64,000 nt of DNA, taken from NCBI RefSeq assembly GCF_030463535.1, contig NC_132894.1:31375625-31439624 (forward strand), written 5' to 3'. Position 1 is the stretch's first letter, and each line of letters starts with the position of its first letter. This DNA is from Salminus brasiliensis. Lineage: Eukaryota; Chordata; Actinopteri; Characiformes; Bryconidae. The notes below the pieces were generated by a model. The model saw only the letters and a program-made list of their open reading frames with translations. It was not told the origin of the DNA and did not search any database. This document shows, one piece after another, positions 1-11,888 of this stretch. The position numbers and the translations under genes were made by a program.

Positions 1-199
1 TGTGGTCCGTCTGTCTTCCCTGGGGGGGTTGCAGGCCAATACGTAAGACCTATTATGACATGCCTTAGGTCAACATTGCTGCTCATTGTTTACTCTTCAT
101 ATAGAATGACTTGCAGAAACAGAGGAAATGAAAGGCCTACCACACCCACCCGCCCACAGACGCACACATAGTAATCTCAGACCTTGTGTTTTCCCTCAG
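1..199 (+). other. Intron upstream of first visible sulfotransferase exon
   Basis: This is non-coding sequence ending in a clear polypyrimidine tract and acceptor (TTTTCCCTCAG, AG at 198-199). The preceding exon is outside the window. Nothing else was recognised here. Confidence 0.7.
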
Positions 200-3100
200 G
201 GTTCAACTGGATGGTGGGTGTAGTGAAGAAAATCATGAGCGCCTCTGCTGGGATTACTGTCCCTGAAAGGCCTCCGATTATCGAATTCTACTCTCCAGAA
301 GTGCAACAGGTTGGTGGATGCAGAGATCTGTACTGTACATTGGTTGACATCTCAGTTGCTCAATCACATGACTTACATTAGCTTCACAGCAGTTTCCATA
401 ACAACTGACTACATCCATGCTCCGCCTACAAATGCATTTTTTCATAGCAACTGTTGCTTAGCTTACAGACTCCTGGCCAAAGGTGCAATGCATGCATGTA
501 GTATTTTGGTTTTGTTCTGTGAGGTATAAATAGTAAGGGTGACTTTGGTTGGGGCGATGCGGTTTAATAGGCCGATTTACCACCCTGTTATTTTGCCTGG
601 AAATGAAGTATACTATATTTCTATTTAGTTATGCCATATTATGGAAGGCTTGTGGGGTAAAAATTACAAGCTTTCATTGGCTGGTTTGATTCACCTTGAC
701 AGCGCACAGCAAGTTAGCATAGCGTAACCTAGCCTAGCCTAGTCTAGCATTGTGTTTAGGCCTGTACCAAGAACTGAGTCTCTGGATAATGGAGCCTCTC
801 AGTACCTGGTGGCATTGGTGTGCGGTTAGCTAGCTAAAGAGATTGTAGTAGGGTCTGGTAGGGTTAGCTTTTAGCTTTTCTACCATTTGTTTTTTGTTAA
901 ATGGAAATTTGACAGCAAAAGAAAGTCTGTTTGTAAAGCTTGTCCAACTTTTGGTATAAAATAGTGCATTTGTGGGTGGAGCATGGACAGGTCAAAGAAA
1001 GAATATGAATAATTAGCCTAAGAAAATATCTTTTGATTATTCAGTACCAAGCTGACAAAGTCATTTCCAACTGACCAGCACCTGCCTAATACTGAGCAGG
1101 TCCCCGTTGTGCTGCCACAACAGATCTGACCATTCAAAGCATAGACTCCACAAGACACTGGAAGGTGTCCTGTGGTATCTAGCACCAAGACGTTAACAGC
1201 AGATCCTTTAAGCCCTGTAAACTGTGTGGTGAGACCTTCATGGATTACATCAGTAAGCCTTAGGTGCCCATGATCCCGTTAACTGATCCACCAGTTGTCC
1301 ATTCTTGGATCACTGTTGGTAAATACAGACCACTGCATACCAGTAAAACCCCACAAGACCTGTCAGACGCTTGTGAAGATGTTCTGACCCATTTGTATTG
1401 CCATCAAAGTTTGGATCTTGAGAGATGCCACTGTAGATGAAGATAACCAGCGTTTGAGGCGGGAAGTTGCCATATTATTTGACCTTTGTGTAAGACCTTT
1501 CTGTTTGTCTTGAAGGCTGTAGCACAGGTGCCGTCGCGGAGATTTCTTGGAACACACCTGCACCCTGATAACATTCCTGTGTCATTTAAGGCCAAGAAAA
1601 CAAAGGTTAGTAAAGACGTGTGCACTTCAAGAGCATGCGGTAAGCTATAATTCAGGCCTGTTACATGCATCTGTCAGGCAGCATCATGTTGGCTTGTCTG
1701 TGGTAAGAGAGCCATCATAACAGCCAAGACTTAGATTTGTTTTAGATTTTGAAGCATTTTCAGTGCTGGACAGTCCCATCTGAGCATATTCTAAACCGAA
1801 TAGAATAGTCCAGCCCAATTATTCTAAAATATTCGGTTTAGAATATGCTCAGATGGGACTGCACAGCTTCAAAATCTAAAACAAATCTAAGTCTTGGCTG
1901 TCTAAGTCCAAAGCTGTTGTATTGGATTCAGATCTGGTGGCTTAAAAAGGCCACTGAAGAACACTGAACTCATTGAGATGTTCATGAAACCAGTTTGAGG
2001 TGACTTTTGCTTTGTGACCTGGTCTATCATCATGCTGGAAGTAGCAGTTAGAAGATGGGTAAAAGGGGAGCACATGGTCAGCAACAATACACTCTGGAAC
2101 TTAAGCCATGATCAATTGGTATCAATGGCCCACCCAGCCGGCATGCTTGTGTGGCTGCTCACATGGGTGAAACGTGGGCTACTTGGGTTGCTGTTGGGCT
2201 TTCCAAATGGGCCCCATCGTTACATACCCATGTGCAGTGTACAACACAGATGTGGCCCATATTCAGTCCTCCTGGTACCTGGTGTGATTCATATGTGGAG
2301 CCAACATGGAACCCAACTTTCTGGCTCCCAGTTGGGCTCCCCATCCAGGCCCCACATGAGTATGTTATCTGGGCAGCCATGCATATTCTTGTCATGGCAG
2401 AGATACTATATGTGATCGTCCTATTCATGGGCCATCCATGTCTTTGTTTTCTCAGACGATGGTGGTGTTCAGAAACCCCAAGGACACAGTCGTCTCTTAC
2501 TACCATTTCATGAACAAAAACCCAGTCCTGCCCAATGCAGAGTCCTGGGACAAGTTCTTCTCTGACTTCATGGCCGGTGAAGGTGAGCACTCCAAAAAAC
2601 AGATTGTAGGACAGACTTGTAAATCCAACAACCCAAGGAACCCATAACTACTTGAGTTGCATCGTAAGTGATAAGTGAGTGGTAAAGACATGCCTGTGTT
2701 TCCTGTGCAGTGGCCTGGGGTTCCTATTTTGACCATGCTCTGGCCTGGGACAAACACATGAATGATCCAGGTGTGTTGATTGTGACCTTTGAAGAGCTGA
2801 AGGAGGTAAGATATCATGATTTCATGAGCTAAACTGGTCTTCTGTTCATCATGATGGTGATGCAGTGCTTCAGAAACATGACCAAACTAAAACTGAGGAC
2901 AAGCCTTCTAAACTTTTTTCTAGGCCTTTTCTACACCTGGCATTGGCATGTGTCTTAAGTGATCTGATCACAAATGATTGCCAAAAACGCATAGCAGTTC
3001 ATAGACCTGTGATTGATTGTGATCAGATTTCAGAGGTATGGTGCATATTAATAATTAATCAATCAAAGTGAGGCACCTAGTGTCACTTGCACACCAGCCA

Positions 3101-4728
3101 CAAGTATCACCTTTATCCTATAGTTAGTTAGTGTAATTCTAGCATTTTCAGCTTGCAGCTCGCAATTATTATGTTATTTTTCGACGGGGGGCAGTGATGT
3201 GGGTGGTGCTTTGCTGTTGGGGACACATCGAGGCACTTTGCAAGAAAAAACGTGGTCTCCAGGAGCACCGTACCCCGTTCACACCTGTACTTTTGTGCTG
3301 CCCCCTTACAATCGGATTTTAATGCCAGGTGTGAACAGGGCCTTAGAGAGTATCTGTTTATCCATTTATCTCAAATGTGATTGATCAGCTAAAACAGAAA
3401 TAAGACACAAGCTTCTTTAGTTTGTCATTGGAGCTATGAAGCTAATTTAGCTAACAAGTAATGAAAGATTACTGAGCAAGACTCATGTTTTCACAATTTA
3501 TCAGCCTACTTTCTTTTTTAAATGATCGTAGGTATCCATTTACACAATAACACAAAAAACTACAACAAACAGAAGGAAACAGTAGAGCTCTATAGTTTAT
3601 ACCTACATATAAAACTGATGTTTTATAAGAAAAGAAAGAAAGAAAGAAAAAAGGAAAGATAAAAAAAAAGAAATCAAATAAAGAAGCACTAGCTAGGATT
3701 TAAGAAAAATGTAAAAGCCTTAGCTAAGCAGGATATATGTGTACAGTATATATTTACAATATTCTTTATGTTGCTGAAGCTATAAACTTGTAAACTTGTC
3801 AATACGTGTACCTCAGGTAATTCCATTCATTTTGAGTATATAAAATTTAACTCTTACTACTCAGGTTTGTAATAAAGTGCATACTGAGATTAAACAGATT
3901 CAGTAGGGTCACCAGAGAGTAATATAATATAGTATATTTACCAATTCTTCTTATTACACCTAGAAAAAGATCAACCCAAGAAGGGTAAGCAAATAAAGGA
4001 AAAATAATGTATCAGTTAGCATTTTGACGTTAATAATAACCATCTGACACAGTAATTCAGGCTCCTGCATGGCTGCTTATAGAGCTATCTAGCTATATGA
4101 CATATAGTCAGCAATAATCAGGGACAGTACAATGTACAAGTACAGTGCACAGGATGCAAGTCCACTAGTGGACCCCCTTAGACAGCATAGATTTATAATC
4201 TGTAGGCTAGGCTGGCAGCCAGTAAGGAATTCAGCTTTTCTACAATGGCTTTCACTTCTCTCCCCCATAGAATGCACCAGAGGGAATTAAGAAAATTGCA
4301 GATTTCTTCAACTTCCCCTTAACGGACGAGCAGGTCTCCACCATCGCTAAAGAGACCACCTTCAGTGCCATGCAGGAGAACTCCAAAAATTCCCATGGCA
4401 ACTTCGCAAGCACCTTCTTCCGAAAAGGTAAGCCAAGCACTGACAAAGCAATTGATGCCAAATATGTTCTCTGCAATATAGGCGTCTACCATCCAGTGAT
4501 GGATGTGATGAAGAAAAGTCCAGAAAGATCACATATTTGGGAGGTACCACACAAATGTGGACGTTCCTAAGGGACTCTCGGCTGTTTCTCTTGTGTTCAG
4601 GTGAAGTTGGCGACTGGAAGAATCACTTCAACGAGGCACAGAGTAAGCAAATGGATGAAGAGTTCCAGAAGAAGCTTGCAGGAACCAAACTGGGAGCCAA
4701 GCTGAAATATGAGCATTACTGCAAGTAA
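200..4728 (+). CDS. sult6b1: Cytosolic sulfotransferase, SULT6B1-like, 5' end off the window
   Basis: Six exons join in frame: 200-309, 1528-1605, 2456-2582, 2711-2805, 4271-4427 and 4601-4728 (TAA stop). All visible introns are GT-AG. About 231 codons are present; cytosolic SULTs are about 290-300 residues, so roughly the first 55-60 residues lie to the left. The enzyme family transfers sulfonate from PAPS to hydroxyl or amine groups of small molecules in the cytosol. Visible hallmarks: GFNWMV at the end of the 5'-phosphosulfate loop; GTHLHPDNIP with the likely catalytic His; RNPKDTVVSYYHF, the 3'-phosphate-binding strand and helix; and RKGEVGDWKNHF, the C-terminal PAPS motif followed by a typical SULT tail ending KYEHYCK. 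All key motifs are intact, so the gene looks functional. The wording of the RKGEVGDWKN and LGAKLKYE blocks fits SULT6B1 best among SULT families; the substrate is not inferable. Introns hold Tc1-like fragments, a hairpin and a TIR element. Confidence 0.92.
310..1527 (+). other. Sulfotransferase intron with Tc1-derived MITE
   Basis: This intron of about 1.2 kb has no coding potential. From about 1078 to 1420 it carries a degraded copy of the Tc1-derived MITE described at 47155-47668, recognisable from the blocks CACCTGCCTAATACTGAG, GACCACTGCATACCAG and GATGTTCTGACCCA. The left part (310-1070) shows nothing recognisable except a short CTAGCCTAGCCTAG-type run near 730. Confidence 0.6.
1720..1901. 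repeat. Near-perfect 182-bp inverted repeat (hairpin)
   Basis: The left arm 1720-1755 is the exact reverse complement of 1866-1901 (36/36), and 1771-1800 is the exact reverse complement of 1832-1861 (30/30). The arms are separated by a 15-versus-4-base bulge, with a 31-base centre. It lies inside a sulfotransferase intron next to a Tc1-like relic. It could be a palindromic MITE or a precursor-like RNA hairpin; no TIR or target duplication was confirmed. Confidence 0.9.
1903..2125 (-). mobile_element. Tc1-like transposase relic (3' part, antisense to host gene)
   Basis: Read on the minus strand, the segment ends with PPDLNPIQQLW, the conserved PDLNPIE-x-LW block around the last acidic residue of the Tc1 DDE/D catalytic domain. 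The rest is short and degraded. It is an old, non-functional fragment inside a sulfotransferase intron. Family is Tc1/mariner; subfamily unknown. Confidence 0.65.
2126..2395. repeat. Dispersed repeat with short inverted TGGGCT/AGCCCA motifs
   Basis: The stretch is packed with TGGGCTNC, GGGCCCA, CCAACATGGAACCCAA and related short inverted words. This resembles a dispersed fish repeat made of imperfect palindromes around TGGGC. It has no coding sense. It lies in the intron just before the exon that starts at 2456. Assignment to a named family is not possible by eye. Confidence 0.35.
2921..3346. mobile_element. Non-autonomous TIR element, about 425 bp
   Basis: The left end reads CTAGGCCTTTTCTACACCTGGCATT. 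The right end, reverse-complemented, reads CTAAGGCCCTGTTCACACC then TGGCATT, so the two are imperfect terminal inverted repeats. The interior has TGATCTGATCACAA and TGATTGTGATCAGATT words but no ORF. It sits in the fourth visible sulfotransferase intron. The superfamily was not determined. Confidence 0.6.
3347..4270 (+). other. AT-rich sulfotransferase intron remainder
   Basis: This is AT-rich intronic sequence with a purine-rich AAAGAAAG tract near 3630-3680. No exon or transposon was recognised. The intron ends in TCTCCCCCATAG before the exon at 4271. Confidence 0.5.
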
Positions 4729-4751
4729 CACAGTAACAGTAGGTCTTGAAA

Positions 4752-5040
4752 TACACCAGATCAGCCATAAGAGAAAAAACACTGACAGGTAAAGTGAATA
4801 ACACTGATTATCTGGTTACAATGGCACTTGTCAAAAGGTGGAATCTACAGATTAGGCAGAAAGTGACCAAGACCAAAGTGAACTGGCAACAGGGTCATGG
4901 GCGCCCAGGGCTCATTGATTTGATCCATAGAGATCCTACTCACCTCAGCTTACAGGACTTAAAGGATCTGCTGCTAACATCATGCTACCAGATACCACAG
5001 GACACCTGCAGAGATTTTGTAGAGTCACACGTCTGTTTTT
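4752..5040 (+). mobile_element. Tc1-derived MITE inside the sulfotransferase 3' UTR
   Basis: It begins CAGATCAGCCATAA and contains GTGAATAACACTGATTATCTGGTTACAA, split here by family context, then CAGGGTCATGGGCGCCCA and TTACAGGACTTAAAGGATC. These are the left and right ends of a Tc1-like element with the transposase region deleted. It lies between the TAA at 4728 and the polyadenylation signals near 5173, so it is probably transcribed as UTR. Confidence 0.7.
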
Positions 5041-5172
5041 TTCACATCGTTATGGCTGATTAGTTGTAAACAGACTGAGGCCTTTGTAGAGAGACATTTT
5101 TAACAGGACTGATGATCATCTAAAAGCATCAGATTTCATACAAACTACTAATCAGACTGAATTTATTTGCAT

Positions 5173-5197
5173 AATAAAAGACCAACTGCTAAATAAA
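5173..5197 (+). terminator. Polyadenylation signals of the sulfotransferase gene
   Basis: AATAAA occurs at 5173-5178 and again at 5192-5197, about 450 bases after the stop codon, followed by a T-rich stretch. Either could end the mRNA. Inferred from motif and position only. Confidence 0.6.
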
Positions 5198-5757
5198 GTT
5201 TTGAAAGTGTCTATTTTAAACAGTTCTCTTACGTCACCAGCAGATGGCGCAGCGGCCCTCAGAGAAAGCACTTTTCCTCATCTCCTCGCTCTTGCATCCA
5301 GCCACATACAGCTCTCCTGAGCAAATAACAGAGGTAATAAGTTTTACCACTCACTCGCTCTGCCTTCAACACACTCGCGCTCTGCCTCGGAATAGCATGC
5401 GCATATGAATTCCTCCCTAAACGCGGGATCCTTGATGAATGTCGCCATGAAGAGTCTTCCTCCTCCTGTCTCCATCCTCAAGAGCCTGCTCTTCAAGCTA
5501 ATGAGGCCTAATCAGGCCAGGGCCCCTGCAGGGCAAAGCCAATCAACAGGAGATGGACAGAGCAGGAACAGGAGACACTGAAAGTCATTAGGAATAAACA
5601 GCATTTTCTTCTGAAAACAAGCCAGTCACCCAGGAAACACACAACTGCCACGTACAATGAAGAACATCTAGGGTAACATGGAGCAGATCATTGCTGAACT
5701 CCATACAGACCTTAACTCACAGAAAGGAAGCCGAGCAGACCTAACAATGCAGAATGC

Positions 5758-6170
5758 ACTGCATGTCCAAATGTTTGTGGACACCCCTTCAAATGAACGC
5801 ATTTAGCTACTTTAGGTTGCACCCATTGCTGACAACACAGATGAGAATGTGCATTACAGCTTGTCTAGTCCCTGTAGAGAAGTACCGTCAATAGAATAGG
5901 ACTAGAATAGGAGCAGATATACATGAACTTGTTGGCTGTCTAATGCCAGACGTGGGTTAGAGGGGTATATAAAGCCCCCCAGCATTGAGCTGTGGAGCAG
6001 TGGAAGAACTGTGTTCTCTAGAATGATGGATGGTGCTCCATCCAGTATATTGGGGGTTGGAGTTGGGAAGTTAGAGAAGAGGTGGGGCAGTGACCATCCG
6101 ACATCCTGACATCACTACTGCTCTTGTCGTGGAATGCAATCAAATCCTCACAGCAATGCTTTTTAAGATT
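5758..6170. mobile_element. TIR element copy, family of 48799-49243 (3' truncated)
   Basis: It starts CACTGCATGTCCAAATGTTTG and contains the family landmarks GTGGACACCCCTTCAAATGA, AGCTTGTCTAGTCCCTGTAG, AGCATTGAGCTGTGGAGCAG and CAATCAAATCCTCACAGCAA. It ends before the other terminus. It is non-coding and non-autonomous. Confidence 0.7.
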
Positions 6171-8779
6171 TAATACATACACAAAGATCAGATCGGATGG
6201 ATATCGGCTGATGCTCAGCATTAAAACACTCGGATTGGATCGGAGGGCTCACATATATATTTGTATTTATTTCTATATCTGTGTGTGTATATGTAAATAT
6301 TATTGGTGTCAATCTATTAAAAAGTTTAATGGCGTTAATCACAACATTATTCTGTGGTTAATTCTGATTAATCACAAGTTAAAATGCCAGCTAGCACGTC
6401 CTCAGATTTCTGGACGGAAGGACAAAAAGTAACGTGCCTAATAAACTGTCTAGAGGAACCCATGGTTTTCCCCCTTATAATATCTCAGTGTAGTTTTAAG
6501 AACTTTAGCCTCGAACACGACGAAGCTCGAACACAGAAGCTTCAATAGAGCAAAGACTTTACTTTTTAAGAGATAAATGGAGGATCAGTCATTGGGATGG
6601 ATTAAGCTAAGAGCTAAGAGAGGAGCAGCTGTGTGTGTGTGTGTGTATGTGTGTGAGAGAGAGATGAGGTGAGGTAGGGGTGAGAAAATGAGAGTTAGTT
6701 ATGAGATTTCATCCACATTTCGGCATAAATAAAATGTAATCTATCTAAAATGCCATCTGTGAGCTCAACAGTAGTGCTAATAGTAAGTAAAAGCGCTGAT
6801 ATGTCACTAGGCTCTGGACAGAGAGTGACCTATGGGAGGAAGCTGGGGCCAAACTTGGTGAGATAATTAATTTGGGTTAATAAGGTTGATGCATTAAAGT
6901 TTGCAGATTAATCGTGTGAGTTAGTGATTTAGCATTGACAGCACGAATATATATAATCTTCCAATAAACATCTCTTTTCAGAGCACGAAGGTGTTTACCA
7001 CGAATTTACCAGACAAGTAACACCACCCCTCTACTATGGATATGCAAACGCAATGTTACTAGATGGAATGTTTACATGTGGACACTCTCTGGTTAAAAGT
7101 TGATGGTGCCATTCTTGCAGAAAGGCGCTTTCACAGAAATCCTTGAAGGAGAGAACAGTCAAGTAGGCTGAGATAATTAGCTCTGGGGAAGTAATGAGGA
7201 GGGGTATTTCAAGAAGACAAGCTTCTTCAATCATGCGTCCATTTTAGATGAAGAATACAGGCCACTTGCTGAGACCCTCACACAAATGAAGGCTGGGACT
7301 CATCAGCGGTGATGAGTGAGAGCTGCTGTGTTAATGAACGCTGGGCTCACCGCATCACGCCGAAGTCAGGGCCTCGACACCTTTGGGTGAGAAAATACAA
7401 GAACCCACGGACATCCACCCAAACGCATAGCAGTAGTGAAATGCAACTAAATCTATTTAATCAAATGTCTATTAATTAAACCCCCCTCCCCAGGCCCATG
7501 CATTGATGGGGCCGTATTTTTTTATTTGATTTTTCAGAACCCTGTTTGTTGCCATTCATCAGCAGGTTGGACCCACATCAAGGCCCTTGCTCCTGGGTTT
7601 CTGACATTTTCTCCACAGGCCGAGTTTGAAACTGCAAACTCTGAACTGGGATTAGTGCAACTGAAGTGTAATGTCACTTTCTAAAGGACAATTTATCATG
7701 TCCTTGCCATCTTTGCAGAGGTCATCAAGGTCACGATATAGCAATATATCAGAGCTTTGAAAAAGCCATTTTACCAGGTTAGCAGTGGTGCCGTGTGAAA
7801 TGTCAAACGGCTGCCCTTTTCTCCCAGGCGATGTGCATGGGATTAGGAGTGAACTACTGTTGTGGGGTTGTGATGTTGGTGAACAGCCCAATTCCGTTTC
7901 GCTTCACTCAGAGAAAGTTCGGGAAAAGACTCTGTCGTGTGACGCAAATCCAAAAAGGCAGCTTCTTTCACTACACTCTGCCGAGAGGCCTTTTGTAGTC
8001 AGTATAACGAAGGTAAAGTCAGGCCAACTTAAAAAGATGCAGTAACTGATTATGGAGAGTGTTTTTGAGTTCAACTCAACTTGGTTTAGTAAAATTCTCC
8101 TAACTCAAATTCCTTTGTTCTGTATCTCAGTTTTTTGTCAACAATGCATGTTGAGTTGAGGTGTAAAACCTTTAGTAAATGATCTGCAGCTGAAATTGAT
8201 AAAATGCTGTGTTAGATGTTTAGGTCCCAGATGTATCTGGATATTTTTAAAAGCTGAGGTTTGGAGGTTCTGGGTTTTGGCCTCCTGTCCACAAAATGGA
8301 GATTTTCAGTGTTTTCCGTGTTGTGTGGATCGGGAAACGGACCTTTATGAAAACACTTACGTCACAACACATGTATGTTTCAATGGAGCTTCCTAGACTC
8401 TCAATGAAGAATCTTCAATGGAGCCTCCGAGAATCTTAAGTCATAAAACTACAAAATCTACACACAGATAACACAAGATATCAGATTTCCACATATGAAT
8501 AAATGTATACTGTTCTACTACAGATATCTAATGCTCTATTTAAATCTAATATAATCTGTAATGTCCTGACTTGCATTGTACACTACATAGGGAGTAGTGT
8601 GCAATTTGGGACTAAACCTCTTTGTTTTGACGTCTCTCTTTATGACTTACTTTTGCCTCGTTCAGGGCTAGCACACTCATGCAAGACCTTTCGTCTCTGT
8701 GTAGACAACTATTTTAAATTTTTTTGGCAAAAACTGAGGGGAGGAAATCGCTGTTTTTTTAAATATACATGTGGTGTTA

Positions 8780-8990
8780 ACAGGATACAAACTTATGATC
8801 TCTCTTGGTAAGCAGGCAGTTAGACAGTAGCGCCACTCTAGAGCTGGAAGCCATGCACACTTCTGTCTCCAAGAAAGAATGTAGTGTACTTTCACAGGCC
8901 CAGAGTGCTGCTCATCAAGTCTGAGGAGATCATGAGTTCAAATCCCAGCCAGGGTTCAGGGCTCCACTGATATGGAGGGCTTAGAACTTG
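8780..8990. mobile_element. tRNA-derived SINE-like segment
   Basis: GAGTTCAAATCCC at about 8934-8946 matches the RNA polymerase III B box. A second, inverted B-box-like word (GATACAAACTTATGATC) sits near 8785. This suggests two tRNA-like heads in opposite orientation or one rearranged SINE. No full A box or tail was identified. Confidence 0.35.
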
Positions 8991-10138
8991 CAGATGGGAA
9001 CAAATAGTAAATAAATTGAGAGAGAGGAGCTACAGACTAAACATTTCATACAATATTCAATCAGTTTCAGCTGAAGATCGTTTACTAATGTTTTTGAGGC
9101 TTGACTCTACTGTAATGTTGACCAAACTTGAGATACAGAAGTAAGAAGTAAGTTGAGTTTACTAAATTAAACTCATCACATTTAAGCTGGCCAGACTTTC
9201 CATTTTTTTGCAGTGTAGTAAAGTCACTAACTCTCATGAATTGGCCATGAACCTCAAGAAACAGAGCCTCAGGAATGTATTAAACATTTAGTTTTAATTC
9301 ATGATATCAATCAAACACCATCAAAAATGTTCTGCTCATTGTTTTGGCAAGAAAAGTGCTGTAAACAAACAAGCAAACCCACAAAAACCCAGAAACCACA
9401 CACATGCAGTAATAGATACAGTAATAGCCTGTGATTGATTGCTGGGACCACTGTTATTCTCCCAATGCTTAATGCCAGAAGTCCCTCTGGACCTGTATTC
9501 CAGTTACCAGTCCTGGGTTTTGCAATATGTTTAACTGAACCGTAGATGTAACTTTGATCTAGCATAACACCCAATGTCAAACCTACAGTTCTTACAACAT
9601 CCAGGCCCAGAAACTGAATTCTGAAACTGAAAGCCTGGATTTAAAGACCTCTGCTCTGTGTTTTGTGAGCCAGAGCAAACTGGATAAGCTGAGAAGCTAA
9701 TTTGATGAGCCGAAAGGAGACTGGAGCAAATGAGGACGAGCCCTCAGAAAGAGATACAGTATTTCTGGACGTTGTTCGTGAAAATGCCAGATTACCAGCC
9801 ACATAGAAGCAATGAAGTACCCTCTCTATAAATGAATGAATGAACAAACAAATCAATTAATAAACAAACAAATAAATAAATAAATAAACATTTTCTGCTC
9901 ATAAAAAACACTTTGTCCAGCTTTGAACCTGAATAAATCATCGAAATTTAATGATTTAGCTGATCTGCCACTAGAGACATCCAGCTGATTAACCACTTTG
10001 AACATCTGTACTCCATCAAGGCCATCAAAGACCATTTCAGATGATCAGAAACCAGCTGGTAGCATAAAGTGGTCCTACCTAAACTTTTCAGAATGGTGGG
10101 GGGTAAGATATAATCTGACAACATAGGTCCTTTTATAC

Positions 10139-11116
10139 ACCGATCAGCCATAACATTAGTACCCCCAGTCTAATATTGAGTTGGTCACCCTTCAGAGGAA
10201 GCACATGCTGGCCTTTACCCTGCCAGCACTGGTGGCATAATCTGATGAAGGAGCCCTAAATATTGTGGGAACCAGAAATGGCTAAATAGGGGTGAAAATA
10301 CAGAAAAACCCCAACCTGAAAAATAATAACCTGTAGAGCATGTATAGGTTTTTCCCTCTGGCCAAAACCTAGACATGCTGCGATCACGGCCTTGGTCATA
10401 ATATTCACCTATTTTAAACATCTGGATTATTTTTTAGGAGAGTGACCTTACCGGAAGCTGATCATATGGTAAGTAATGGTGCTTCTGCACATCTGTTTTT
10501 CCTGATTTCCTCATTTCCAACAGACCATAAATGTGGTTGTAGTTCTGTTTTGCTTTGGGCAAACCTGCCACCATCAGAACAATAGTGAATGACAGTTACC
10601 ATGTCTGATCTTGTTTAGGTGACTTGTGGAAATCCTGTAATAAGAAATTTGGGCCCTACTTTTATTTCCTTAATGAATGTTTCTCACAGCCATTTCCCAA
10701 TCATGCTGAAACGTGCAAGCTAGCACATGAACCAAGCCATTCTTTCCCCTCAGCCAACTGTGCTCGGAGGGAATCCGGCTGCAGTGAAGTCACTGAAATT
10801 AAGAGTTTTTGGCTTCATTTGGCTTCATTTTCTCAATGATTGCACATTTGTCACAGTGAATGCTTTTAGATCATTACACAGAGTGTAACTGTAGCACACC
10901 GGCTACAATTCAGCATTTCAGTTATTTAAGGAGAAAAGTTCTCCAATACATAAATCACACGTGTCAAAAAGTAATTGCCCTATTAAAAATTAATAGCTTG
11001 TTTTATGACCTTTAGCAACAATAACTACAACTAACATTTACACTAATTTGACATCAGCCTTTCGCAATGTTGTGGAGCCAACTTTCATTTACAACTGCTT
11101 TAATTTATCGAACTGA

Positions 11117-11150
<34 letters not shown>

Positions 11151-11412
11151 TTAGTTCGATTTTATATATATATATATATATATAGTGAGACGGGACCTCA
11201 CTATGGATTGCATCAATGAACCTTAGGTGCCTGTGGCCCTGTCGCTGGTTCACTGGATGTTCTTCCTTAAACCACTTTTGGTAGCTACTGACCACTGCAT
11301 ACCAGAAAACCCCCAACAGACCTGCCTGATGTTTTGGAGATGTTCTGACCCAGTTGTTTAGCCATCACAGTTTGGCTCTTGGTAGGTTCTAATGTTATGG
11401 CTGGTTGGTGTA
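10139..11412 (-). mobile_element. Split Tc1-derived MITE
   Basis: The right-end piece CGATCAGCCATAACATTAGTA at 10139 and the body plus far end at about 11190-11412 (GGTGCCTGTGGCCCTGTCG, GACCACTGCATACCAGAAAA, TTCTAATGTTATGGCTGG) belong to one family in one orientation. They are separated by about 1 kb of unrelated sequence, so this is either an interrupted insertion or two fragments. Confidence 0.55.
11109..11158. repeat. Palindrome with (AT)n core
   Basis: CGAACTGACACTATA and TATAGTGTTAGTTCG flank a (TA)n run (14 of 15 bases pair). A second (TA)n run follows at 11163-11184. This is a cruciform-prone microsatellite. Confidence 0.8.
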
Positions 11413-11839
11413 TATAAATGTAGTAAATACAGTAAAACTGACAAAAAAGTGCTACAAATTATTCTTTGCAGTGAGACAAACTTCTCAGGGATAATAACTT
11501 AGTGCTGTGTAATGCATTCATATATTTATGAAATTTATAAAATGTATTTATGTAACATAATGAGAAGGCCAAATAGCCTGTTCTGATTGGCATATAGATA
11601 TTGGCCTATATATATAGTTGTATATTCATCATTTGGGTGCTCATTTAGCTGTTTTGTTATATACATCTAACAAATATAACATGATAATAACTTGATTTGA
11701 GGTTTCTTTGCAGTTTGATTTGCTTTAAAATATTGTTTTTTCATCTAAACAACAGCTTTGCTTTGGGTTGTTTCATTCATTAGTATGTGACAGAACTGAA
11801 GGACCCCAGGTAAATGGATTTCTTTAGTTTGAATTGATG

Positions 11840-11888
11840 CACAAAGCCAAGGGCCATTCAGGAACAAAGCCAAGGGCCATTCAGGAAC
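11840..11888 (+). repeat. Two-copy tandem duplication, about 24 bp
   Basis: ACAAAGCCAAGGGCCATTCA occurs twice in a row with no visible change, indicating a recent local duplication. There is no coding context. Confidence 0.8.

Noticed and set aside
2159..2590. A 143-codon minus-strand frame overlapping a sulfotransferase exon
   Set aside because: It is the antisense of a real exon joined to repeat sequence, with no family similarity.
5400..5520. A possible exon in the less AT-rich segment upstream of the first TIR element
   Set aside because: No frame of useful length with splice sites and no recognisable protein family.
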